Origin: DASSJT01 sp963715025
Lineage (GTDB): Bacteria; Actinomycetota; Actinomycetes; Actinomycetales; Dermatophilaceae
Reading direction: 5' to 3'
Assembly (NCBI GenBank): GCA_963715025.1
Contig: CAVQQQ010000009.1
Span: forward strand, 1,364,001-1,428,000
Length of the DNA: 64,000 nucleotides
The notes under the pieces were generated by a model. The model was not told where the DNA came from. It searched no databases and saw only the letters and a list, made by a program, of their open reading frames with translations. Both the position numbers and the translations under genes were made by a program. Of the stretch, positions 36,060 to 43,317 are shown in pieces. Numbering within the stretch: the stretch's first letter is position 1; the number at the start of each line of letters is the position of its first letter.

Positions 36060-38301
36060 CGGCGGAAGGGTCGAGGTCTCGCAGCTGACCTGGCGTCCGT
36101 TCGGGCGTCGGGAGCCCGTGCTGCGGGACCTCGACCTCACCATCGAGCCGGGCCAGCGTCTGCTCCTCGTGGGGCCAAGCGGCTCGGGCAAATCCACCCT
36201 CATGCGGGCGCTCGCCGGGCTGCTGCAGGTCGCCGATGCCGGCGAGCTGGCCGGACGAGTGACGATCGACGGGAGGCCCCCGGGAGAGCGGGCGGGCACG
36301 GTCGGCCTCGTTCTCCAGGAGCCGGGCGTCGGCATTGTCGCCGCGAGCGTCGGCCGTGACGTGGCCTTCGGACTCGAGAACGTCGGTGTCCCGCGCTCCG
36401 AGATGCCTGAGCGGGTCACCGACGCGCTCAAGGCCGTGCGGCTCTCGATGCCCCAGGACACGCCGACCCATGCGCTCTCGGGCGGGGAGCAGCAGCGCCT
36501 CGCCCTGGCGGGTGCGCTGGCCCTGGGGCCGCGCGTGATGCTCCTCGATGAGCCAACCGCCATGCTCGACCCGGTCAACGCCGCCTCCGTGCGCGAAACC
36601 GTCGCCGAGGTGGTCACCCGCCACAACCTGACGACGGTTGTGGTCGAGCACCTTCTGGGGCCCTGGGTCGACTTCGCCGACCGGCTGGTCGCGATCGATG
36701 GTGCGGGCGCAGTCATTGCCGACGGCACACCGCACGAGGTCTTGGGCCGCCATGCCGAATCCCTTGCCGCACAAGGCGTCTGGGTTCCCGGAGTGCCCCA
36801 CCCGGAGCCCAGCCCCATGCCGAGCGGCCTCTTCGCGCCGCGACCTGCCCACCAGCCGGTCCTCGTTGCCGACCGGGTGCGGGTCGAGCGCAGGGTCCGC
36901 GCGCTCAACGGCGCGACGCGACACGTCCTGGCTCTCGATGGAGAGTCGCTCACGGCCCGCACGGGAGAGATGACCGCCCTCGTCGGGCCCAGCGGCTCGG
37001 GCAAGTCCACGATGCTCCTCGCCCTCGCCGGCCTGGTGGAGACCAAGGGCGGCTCGGCCACCACGAGCCCGGCCAGCACGAGCTCGGCCAGCACGGGCGC
37101 GAGGAAGGCGGTCTCCGACCTCGACACCAAGGAACTGGCGCAGACGGTGGCCTGGGTGCCCCAGTGGTCGTCGTCCACGATCGTGGCCCACACGGTCATC
37201 GACGAGGTCATGGTCACGTCGCGTGCCCTGGGTCTCGACGAGGAGGTATGCCGGGCCCGCGCCGAGGCATTGCTCCTCGCGCTCGGCCTGGGCCACCTCA
37301 CACAGGCCGACCCGCGCCACCTGTCGGGTGGCGAACAGCGCCGCCTCGCGATGGTCTCGGCCGTCGTCCACCAGCCGGAGGCGCTGCTCGCCGACGAGCC
37401 CACCGTGGGACAGGACCGGCTCACCTGGTCGGCGGTGATTGGCCTGGTCGAGGCGGTGCGGGACGCCGGCTCCGCAGTCGTGCTGAGCACCCACGACGAC
37501 GCCGCGGTCCAGCGAAGCGTGAGCGTCCTCCGCCTTCAAAAACCGCCATCGGGAGCTGTTCCTCCACGCGAGCGGCGCCCCCTGGTCGCCAGGTGCGGGC
37601 CGCTCAGCCTGCTGGCCGGGAGCATGCTCGCCGTCCCCGCGGGCATCCTCTCGCCGCACTGGCGCGCGTCGCTGGCCGTGCTCGGGGTCCAGGTGCTCCT
37701 GGCAGTCGTCGGGCTCTGGGCCCCCCGCGGCTCCGACCCCGCAGCGGAGCGGCCCACGGGCCGGCTCCACCGAGTCGTGGTGCGCTTCCTGCCCGGCGTT
37801 GTAGGCGGCCTGTCCGTCGCGTGGAGTACCTGGCTGCTCGGGACCCATGACGTGGCTATCGCGGGAACGGCGGGCCTGAGGGTGCTCATCATCGTGCTGC
37901 CGTCGGCGGTGCTCATCCCCTTCGTCGACGCCGACTCCCTCGGCGACCACCTGGCTCAGCGGCTCAGGCTCCCGGCGCGGCCAGTCGTCGCGCTGTCGGC
38001 CGCCCTGCAGCGCGTCAACACGTTCGGCGAGATCTGGTCCGAGATCGGGAGCGCCCGGCGGGTACGCGGCATCGGCCCGAGCCGCTCCCCGCGCGACATC
38101 GTCGGCCACGCCTGGGCGCTCACCGTCGGGATGCTGGTGCGCTCCCTTGGAGCCGCCGCGGCGCTCGCGGTTGCCATGGACGCGCGAGGCTTCGCCACGG
38201 CATACCGCCGCACGTGGTTCGCCCCGGCGCCGTGGCGCCCGGGCGACAGTGCGCTGGTGGCCGCGGCCGCCCTGCCGGCGCTCGTCGCCTGGCTGGCGTG
38301 A
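36004..38301 (+). CDS. ykoD: ECF transporter energising module: two ATPase domains fused to a T component (YkoD-YkoC fusion)
   Basis: Up to 765 residues. ABC domain 1: Walker A GPSGSGKST, signature LSGGEQQRLALAGAL, Walker B MLLDEPTAMLDP. ABC domain 2: GPSGSGKST, LSGGEQRRLAMVSAV, LLADEPTVGQD. The last 200 residues are a membrane T component with two Ala-Arg-Gly-like coupling motifs, SARRVRGIG and AMDARGF. In most relatives YkoD and YkoC are separate proteins. Start is uncertain: GTG 36004 overlaps ykoE by 56 bp, whereas a CTG at 36052 sits 7 nt after GGGAG and overlaps the ykoE stop in the usual way; no ATG or GTG fits that site. Domain 2 has an inserted Ser/Thr/Ala repeat after its first strand pair. 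Confidence 0.85.
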   Translation: MPSTPSRLARRSGSATLSDGGRVEVSQLTWRPFGRREPVLRDLDLTIEPGQRLLLVGPSGSGKSTLMRALAGLLQVADAGELAGRVTIDGRPPGERAGTVGLVLQEPGVGIVAASVGRDVAFGLENVGVPRSEMPERVTDALKAVRLSMPQDTPTHALSGGEQQRLALAGALALGPRVMLLDEPTAMLDPVNAASVRETVAEVVTRHNLTTVVVEHLLGPWVDFADRLVAIDGAGAVIADGTPHEVLGRHAESLAAQGVWVPGVPHPEPSPMPSGLFAPRPAHQPVLVADRVRVERRVRALNGATRHVLALDGESLTARTGEMTALVGPSGSGKSTMLLALAGLVETKGGSATTSPASTSSASTGARKAVSDLDTKELAQTVAWVPQWSSSTIVAHTVIDEVMVTSRALGLDEEVCRARAEALLLALGLGHLTQADPRHLSGGEQRRLAMVSAVVHQPEALLADEPTVGQDRLTWSAVIGLVEAVRDAGSAVVLSTHDDAAVQRSVSVLRLQKPPSGAVPPRERRPLVARCGPLSLLAGSMLAVPAGILSPHWRASLAVLGVQVLLAVVGLWAPRGSDPAAERPTGRLHRVVVRFLPGVVGGLSVAWSTWLLGTHDVAIAGTAGLRVLIIVLPSAVLIPFVDADSLGDHLAQRLRLPARPVVALSAALQRVNTFGEIWSEIGSARRVRGIGPSRSPRDIVGHAWALTVGMLVRSLGAAAALAVAMDARGFATAYRRTWFAPAPWRPGDSALVAAAALPALVAWLA

Positions 38302-38311
38302 GCATGTCGGC

Positions 38312-39427
38312 TCAGCCGACCTCCGGCCCGAGCGGCAGGGAGCGCTTGTGGGCGGTTCGGGTGTGCCAGCTGAGGATCGTCGCCTCGGCGGCCGCGCTCA
38401 CCGGCTCGCCCTCCAGGTAGTCGTCGATCTCGTCGTACGTCACGTCGAGGGCCTCCTCGTCGGGGCGTCCAGGCCGCTCGCTCTCGAGGTCTGCCGTGGG
38501 CTGCTTGCCCACGAGCTCGTCGGGCGCTCCGAGGTGGGCCGCGAGCGCGCGCACCCGTCGCTTGGTCAGGCCAGTCAGCGGCATCAGGTCGCAGGCGCCG
38601 TCGCCGTACTTGGTGAAGAAACCGGTCACCGCCTCGGCCGCGTGGTCGGTGCCCACCACGAGCAGTCCCCGCACGCCTGCAAGCGCGTACTGGGCGACCA
38701 TGCGCTGCCGGGCCTTGACGTTGCCTCGCACATGGTCCTCGCTGACCTCCGGTCCGATCCCGACTCCGGCGACGATGACGGCCCCCCACAGCTCGTCGGC
38801 GGCCGGCCCGATGTTGACCGTCACGGAATCGTCGGGTGCGATGAAGTCGAGGGCACGCGCGGCGTCTGCCTCATCGGCCTGCACGAAGTAGGGCAGGCGC
38901 ACGGCGAGGAACTCGGCCGCCCCGCCCTCGGCCCGGACTCGCTCCACCGCCAACTGGCACAGGCGCCCCGCGACACTGGAGTCCACGCCACCGCTGGCGC
39001 CCAGCACAAGGCCGCGCGCCCCGCTGTCGACCAGGCCGTCGACCAGGAACTGGACCCGTCGCTCAGCCTCCTTCTCCACGTCGAAGTCGGCGGTCACGTG
39101 GAGTTCCGCGATGATCGCTGCGCGGCGCTCGTCGTCGACCTCGTGGGCGTCGTCGACCTCGGTGGCGGCCTCGGTGGCGGCCTCGGTGGCGACCTCGGTC
39201 GCGGCAGGGCCATCCGGGTCGGGACCAGCCTCTGCCTCCGCCTCCGAGCCGGCTGGGGACCCCGGCTCGGGGGTCGCTGGCCGCTGCGTCCGCTTCCGCG
39301 CCGCTCGCGTCGTCCGCTTCGAGGTAGACCGTGGCGGCCGCTTCGGGGTCGAACGTGGCATTGCGCCGGGGTCGGTCGGGGGGCCCGCTTCGGCGGTGCC
39401 AGGGGTGTCAGCCTGGGTGTCGCTCAC
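38312..39427 (-). CDS. nadE: NH3-dependent NAD+ synthetase with a long disordered N-terminus
   Basis: 371 residues from a GTG. Residues about 105-371 form a standard NadE: DVEKEAERRVQFLVDGLV, the PP-loop LGASGGVDSSVAGRL, then GNVKARQRMVAQYALAG, GTDHAAEAVTGFFTKYGDG and the specificity loop KRRVRALAAHLG. It makes NAD from deamido-NAD with ammonia. The first 100 residues are not part of the family: an acidic-proline part, a basic KRPPRSTSKRTTRAARKR patch and a short ATEVATEAATEAATEV repeat. No later start codon gives a family-length protein, so the extension seems real. Confidence 0.9.
   Translation of the reverse strand: MSDTQADTPGTAEAGPPTDPGAMPRSTPKRPPRSTSKRTTRAARKRTQRPATPEPGSPAGSEAEAEAGPDPDGPAATEVATEAATEAATEVDDAHEVDDERRAAIIAELHVTADFDVEKEAERRVQFLVDGLVDSGARGLVLGASGGVDSSVAGRLCQLAVERVRAEGGAAEFLAVRLPYFVQADEADAARALDFIAPDDSVTVNIGPAADELWGAVIVAGVGIGPEVSEDHVRGNVKARQRMVAQYALAGVRGLLVVGTDHAAEAVTGFFTKYGDGACDLMPLTGLTKRRVRALAAHLGAPDELVGKQPTADLESERPGRPDEEALDVTYDEIDDYLEGEPVSAAAEATILSWHTRTAHKRSLPLGPEVG
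39156..39202 (-). repeat. 12 bp tandem repeats in the nadE N-terminal extension
   Basis: About four imperfect 12 bp units (CTCGGTGGCGGC on the plus strand) encode the Ala-Thr-Glu-Ala/Val repeat. In frame, so length can vary without harming the enzyme domain. Confidence 0.75.
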
Positions 39428-39526
39428 GGAGCAGGACGATAGCCGCCGCCCCGGTCGGCCAGCGACTGGTGCCGCCCGCAGACTTCCCCCTTACCCGCGA
39501 GTAACTTCTCCGCGTACCCTCGTCCC

Positions 39527-40032
39527 GTGCACACCGTCGTCGACCTCCGCCTCCCGGACGGCCACCGGACCGCCCTGGTCGGGGCGCTGGCCGGGCCGGA
39601 GTCGCCGGTGGCGGTCCTGCTGCCCGCCCTCGGCACGCCGGCCGGCTACTACGAGCCCTTCCTCGAGGCCCTCGCCGAGCGCGGCGTGAGCGCCTTCTCT
39701 GCGGACTTTCCGGGCCAGGGAGGCAGCCGTCCGCTGGCGAGCGCCCGCAACAACTACGGGTATGCCGTGCTGGCAGAGGTCTTCGTGCCGCACCTGCTCG
39801 ACGTGGTCGCCGACCGCCATCCCGGTCGTCCGGTGACGATCATCGGCCACAGCCTCGGCGGCCAGGTCGGGCTGCTCGCCGTGGCTCTGACCCGGAGGGT
39901 GGCTGCGTCAGTGGTGCTCATCGGCGCGGGCGCGCCCTACTGGAAGGCGTACCCCAACCGCGTCGTCACGCTGGCCAAGACCCAGTTCGTCTAATCTCCG
40001 ACCTGGTCGCCGACTGGGTGCACTCCCACTGA
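39527..40032 (+). pseudogene. Alpha/beta hydrolase with the middle deleted
   Basis: The first 155 codons read as an alpha/beta hydrolase: VAVLLPALGTPAGYYEPFLE, ADFPGQGGS, and the nucleophile elbow IIGHSLGGQVGLL. After LAKTQFV the frame meets TAA at 39992. In the +1-related frame from 39994 the sequence ISDLVADWVHSH and a stop at 40030-40032 look like the natural end of the same protein. Relatives are near 280-300 residues, so about 110-130 codons with the catalytic Asp and His are missing. Unlikely to be an active hydrolase. Confidence 0.72.
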
Positions 40033-40093
40033 CGCGGGCCCGGTCGCGGGCGCAATGGCGTGCACCGATCGCGGGCGGTTCGGGCGACACCGC

Positions 40094-40120
40094 GCACCCC
40101 CGCCGGCGGGGCGAGGGTGC
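40094..40120. terminator. GC-rich hairpin between hydrolase remnant and membrane protein gene
   Basis: Outer arms GCACCC and GGGTGC enclose the perfect palindrome CCCCGCCGGCGGGG (40098-40111). It is located between convergent genes without a T-run; terminator role inferred from position. Confidence 0.4.
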
Positions 40121-40134
40121 ACGGAGGACTTCCT

Positions 40135-40713
40135 CTAGTGCGGAACAGGTGTGCGGTCGGGCGTCTCGGTCGGAGCCGGGTGGTCCTGCCCGAGGGGCGT
40201 CAGGTTGGCCGCGATCAGGAACAGCAGCGCGAAGAAGATCAGCGGGATCGCCGCGGCACCCGAGGATCCGCCGAGGTGGACGAAGAACCCACCTTCACTG
40301 CGGAGGATGGCCATGAGCACGACGCCCAGGATCGGCACGGCGCCGATGGCCAGGAGCAGACGGCCGGCTGTCCGCGGCCGATGCAGGCCGAGGAACGCCA
40401 CCGGGAAAGCCAGGACCAGCGCGGTCATCGGGATGACCGGAGCATCCACCAGACGGCTGGTGGCATCGGCGACTGTGTAGGCGATCAACAGACCCAGGCC
40501 GATGTAGACCAGGACCAGGGCCTGCTCCGGACGGCGCACGGCCAGCAGCGTGATGCCGGCGGCGGGCACCACCATCAGCGCGATCATCCCCACAGCGGCC
40601 CAGCCGCCCGGGTCGTCCGCTGCATACCCTCCTGCGAAAAGGACACCGAACCCGGCGAACACCATCGTCCCGAACGCGGCGACTCGCCTCAGAACCATTC
40701 CGACGTTCGACAT
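40135..40713 (-). CDS. Six-helix membrane protein, unknown function
   Basis: 192 residues from ATG 40713 (GAAGGTGG upstream). Six hydrophobic segments are spaced evenly: FGVLFAGGYA, VGMIALMVVPAAG, LVLVYIGLGLLIAY, PMTALVLAFPVAFLGL, LLLAIGAVPILGVVLM and PLIFFALLFLIAANL. The cytoplasmic tail is proline-rich. No family recognised. It stands alone on this strand. Confidence 0.7.
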   Translation of the reverse strand: MSNVGMVLRRVAAFGTMVFAGFGVLFAGGYAADDPGGWAAVGMIALMVVPAAGITLLAVRRPEQALVLVYIGLGLLIAYTVADATSRLVDAPVIPMTALVLAFPVAFLGLHRPRTAGRLLLAIGAVPILGVVLMAILRSEGGFFVHLGGSSGAAAIPLIFFALLFLIAANLTPLGQDHPAPTETPDRTPVPH

Positions 40714-40773
40714 GTCAGCCACCACCTTCTCTGTGCCACCAGCCTTGCGCTGCGGCGGCACGCGAAGCAGGGA

Positions 40774-41166
40774 CTATCGTCCTTGCGCCCCGACCCGCCG
40801 CAGGCTGAGGAACTCGTCGACCTTGAGCAGCGGCAGGATGGCGCGCTCGAGCGGCCGGATGCCGCGCCGATCAGGGTCGCGGTAGAGCTGCGGGTCGGTA
40901 CACACGAACGACCGCCCCCGGGTCTCGATGCTGCAGCCCCCGGCGGCCAGGACGTTCTTCACCCAGTCGGTGTGCGGCCCATACGTCAGTGCGATGACGT
41001 ACCCGTTCGGCACCTGGAACACGTTCACGGGGGTGCGGTACTCCCTGCCCGAGCGGCGCCCCCGGTGGACGACGACTCCGAACCCCGGCAGCCAGCGGGC
41101 GACCGGGCGCGACAGGTGGTTGAAGCCGGCCCGGTTGATCTTGCCGAGCCACAGAGGTGCGGGCAT
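40774..41166 (-). CDS. Deazaflavin (F420)-dependent nitroreductase family protein
   Basis: 130 residues from ATG 41166, the size of the Ddn/DUF385 family. Core motifs: VVVHRGRRSGREYRTPVNVF, then GYVIALTYGPHTDWVKNVLA and an AGGCSIETRG strand. Members use reduced F420 or bind flavin for redox of quinones and nitro compounds. A second family member is encoded at 46615-47103. Longer upstream starts would add residues not found in the family. Confidence 0.85.
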   Translation of the reverse strand: MPAPLWLGKINRAGFNHLSRPVARWLPGFGVVVHRGRRSGREYRTPVNVFQVPNGYVIALTYGPHTDWVKNVLAAGGCSIETRGRSFVCTDPQLYRDPDRRGIRPLERAILPLLKVDEFLSLRRVGAQGR

Positions 41167-41299
41167 GGCCCCACTCTGAGGGTCGGGTCGCACCTGGGCA
41201 ACCCGTCCCGCCGCGACCGGCGTCAACGCGCTGCGACGGCCGACCCGCGCACCTGTCGCCATCTCTTCATTGGGTGAGCTAGCGACATCCGAGGGCGGG

Positions 41300-43018
41300 T
41301 CAGCGCTGGTAGACGGTTGCTTCCCAGGGCTGCAGGCGAACCGGGCCGGCGCCCAGCTTCGCCGGGTCATCGTAGGTGCTCAGGAGCGCGGTGCCCGACC
41401 AGCCGTCGCTGTCGGCCGGGTCGAGCTCCACCGGCTCGCTGGTCATGTTTGCGACGACGAGGAGCCGGTCGTTGTCGAGGTAGCGCTCGAAGGCGTACAC
41501 CGTGGGGTGCTCGGGGATGAGCATCTCGAAGTGGCCGTGCGCGACGACCGGGTTGGAGTGGCGGAGCGAGACGAGGGCCCTGTAATGGGCCAGCACGGAG
41601 GTCGGGTCGTCGACCTGTGCGGCTGCGTTGATCTCCACGTGGTTGGGGTTGACACCGATCCAGGGCTCGCCCGTCGTGAATCCGGCCTTGGCCGTGTTGT
41701 CCCACTGCATCGGCGTTCGGGCATTGTCGCGACTGCGAGCCTGAAGGGCGCCGAGGATCAGGTCGGGGTCGGCCCCGAAGAGAGTGGCCTCGTGGAAGTG
41801 GTTGAGCGACTCGATGTCGCGGAACGCGGTGATGTCCGTGAATGGGCCGTTGGTCATGCCCAGTTCCTCGCCCTGGTAGATGTAGGGCGTGCCGCGGTGG
41901 AGGTGGAGCACCGTCGCCAGCGCCTTGGCCGACACCTCGCGGAACTCCTCCGAGTCGTCGCCGAACCGGCTCACGGCGCGCGGCTGGTCGTGGTTGTCCC
42001 AGTAGAGCGAGTTCCACCCGCGCTCGGCCAGTCCCTGCTGCCAGCGCCCCAACGATGCCTTCAGCTTCGTGAGCTCGAAGGGTCGGAGGTCCCACTTGCC
42101 ACGGGGACCGATGTCGAGTGAGACGTGCTCGAACTGGAAGACCATGTCGACCTCGGCACGGTCGGGGTCGGTGAAGAGGATCGCGTCCTCGACCGTCACG
42201 CCCGGCATCTCACCCACGGAGATGAAGTCGCCCCGCCGACCGGCGAAGACCTGCCGGGTCATCTCCTGGAGGAACTCGTGGATCCGGGGTCCGCAGCTCG
42301 TGAGCCGCCCTGGCGCGGCATGGAGCTGACCTGGCAGCTTCCGCGCATCGGGCAGGCCCGGCTCCTTGGAGATCATGTTGATGACGTCCATGCGGAAGCC
42401 GTCGACCCCGCGGTCGAGCCACCAGCGCATCATGGCGTAGATGGCCTCGCGAACTTCGGGGCTCTCCCAGTTGAGGTCTGGCTGCTTGCGGCTGAACAGA
42501 TGGAGGTAGTACTGGCCGGTCTTCTCGTCCCAGTCCCAGGCGGGGCCGCTGAAGAAGGACCCCCAGTTGTTGGGCTCGGCACCATCCTCGCCGCCTGTGG
42601 TTCCCGGCCGAGCGTCGCGCCACCAGTACCAATCGCGCTTGGGGCTGTCGACGGCCGAGCGAGACTCGACGAACCACGGGTGCTCGTCGGACGTGTGGTT
42701 GACCACCAAGTCCATCACGAGCTTGAGGCCCCGCTCGTGGGCCGCCTTGATCAGCGCGTCCATCTCGTCCAGGTTGCCGAACAGGGGGTCGATGTCCTGG
42801 TAGTCGCTGATGTCGTAGCCGTTGTCGTCCATCGGCGAGCGGTAGACCGGTGACAGCCAGAGGACGTCCACGCCGAGGGCGGCAAGGTAGTCGAGGTGCT
42901 GGCAGATGCCGGACAGGTCGCCGATGCCGTCGCCGTTGCTGTCAGCAAAACTGCGGGGGTAGATCTGGTACACCACCGCCGATCGCCACCAGGGTGCCTT
43001 CCGCTCGGGATCCTCCAC
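41300..43018 (-). CDS. GH13 alpha-glucosidase (oligo-1,6-glucosidase/MalL-like)
   Basis: 572 residues from GTG 43018 with GAGGAG upstream. Retaining glycoside hydrolase family 13: conserved region I DLVVNHTSDEH, nucleophile Asp in GVDGFRMDVINMI, acid/base Glu in FISVGEMPGV, transition-state Asp in YWDNHDQPR. The start WWRSAVVYQIYPRSFADSNG and the short C-terminal beta domain fit intracellular alpha-glucosidases acting on maltose, isomaltose or trehalose-like sugars. No sugar transporter or regulator is adjacent. Confidence 0.93.
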   Translation of the reverse strand: MEDPERKAPWWRSAVVYQIYPRSFADSNGDGIGDLSGICQHLDYLAALGVDVLWLSPVYRSPMDDNGYDISDYQDIDPLFGNLDEMDALIKAAHERGLKLVMDLVVNHTSDEHPWFVESRSAVDSPKRDWYWWRDARPGTTGGEDGAEPNNWGSFFSGPAWDWDEKTGQYYLHLFSRKQPDLNWESPEVREAIYAMMRWWLDRGVDGFRMDVINMISKEPGLPDARKLPGQLHAAPGRLTSCGPRIHEFLQEMTRQVFAGRRGDFISVGEMPGVTVEDAILFTDPDRAEVDMVFQFEHVSLDIGPRGKWDLRPFELTKLKASLGRWQQGLAERGWNSLYWDNHDQPRAVSRFGDDSEEFREVSAKALATVLHLHRGTPYIYQGEELGMTNGPFTDITAFRDIESLNHFHEATLFGADPDLILGALQARSRDNARTPMQWDNTAKAGFTTGEPWIGVNPNHVEINAAAQVDDPTSVLAHYRALVSLRHSNPVVAHGHFEMLIPEHPTVYAFERYLDNDRLLVVANMTSEPVELDPADSDGWSGTALLSTYDDPAKLGAGPVRLQPWEATVYQR

Positions 43019-43113
43019 GTCGCTCTCCTCTGTCGGTGATTCGTCGGTGCCTGGGACGGCCACTGAAAGGCTTACCCCTGCGCGCCGCATATGGCACGCC
43101 AAAAGGTGATGAA

Positions 43114-43317
43114 ATGGCGCGCCGGTTCCTCCGCAACCCGGTAGTAGCCGTCGCCGACGGCAGCAACGACGACTCGTTCACGGCCTCACGGCGGACTCCC
43201 ACGTCAGGCCACGCCCGGGGAATCGAGCGCGCAGCGGACGGCCAGCGGCAAACTGGCCCAACGGCATACGTCTTCCCCTTGTGCCCGCCCGCCAGCGGGA
43301 GCAAGGTGGGTCCATGA
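43114..43317 (+). CDS. Possible small ORF/leader peptide before the EF-G paralogue
   Basis: A 67-codon frame with an AAGGTGA ribosome-binding site 5 nt before ATG 43114. Its TGA overlaps the ATG of the EF-G-like gene (ATGA), the form expected for translational coupling. The product begins MARRFLRNPVVAVADGSNDD and matches no family I know; codon use is fairly high-GC at third positions in the first half. It may equally be chance in this 295 bp gap, which otherwise shows no feature. Confidence 0.3.
   Translation: MARRFLRNPVVAVADGSNDDSFTASRRTPTSGHARGIERAADGQRQTGPTAYVFPLCPPASGSKVGP

Noticed and set aside
36010..38109. A 699-codon minus-strand frame opposite the ECF fusion gene
   Set aside because: Its composition is that of an antisense shadow, while the plus strand has two intact ATPase domains.
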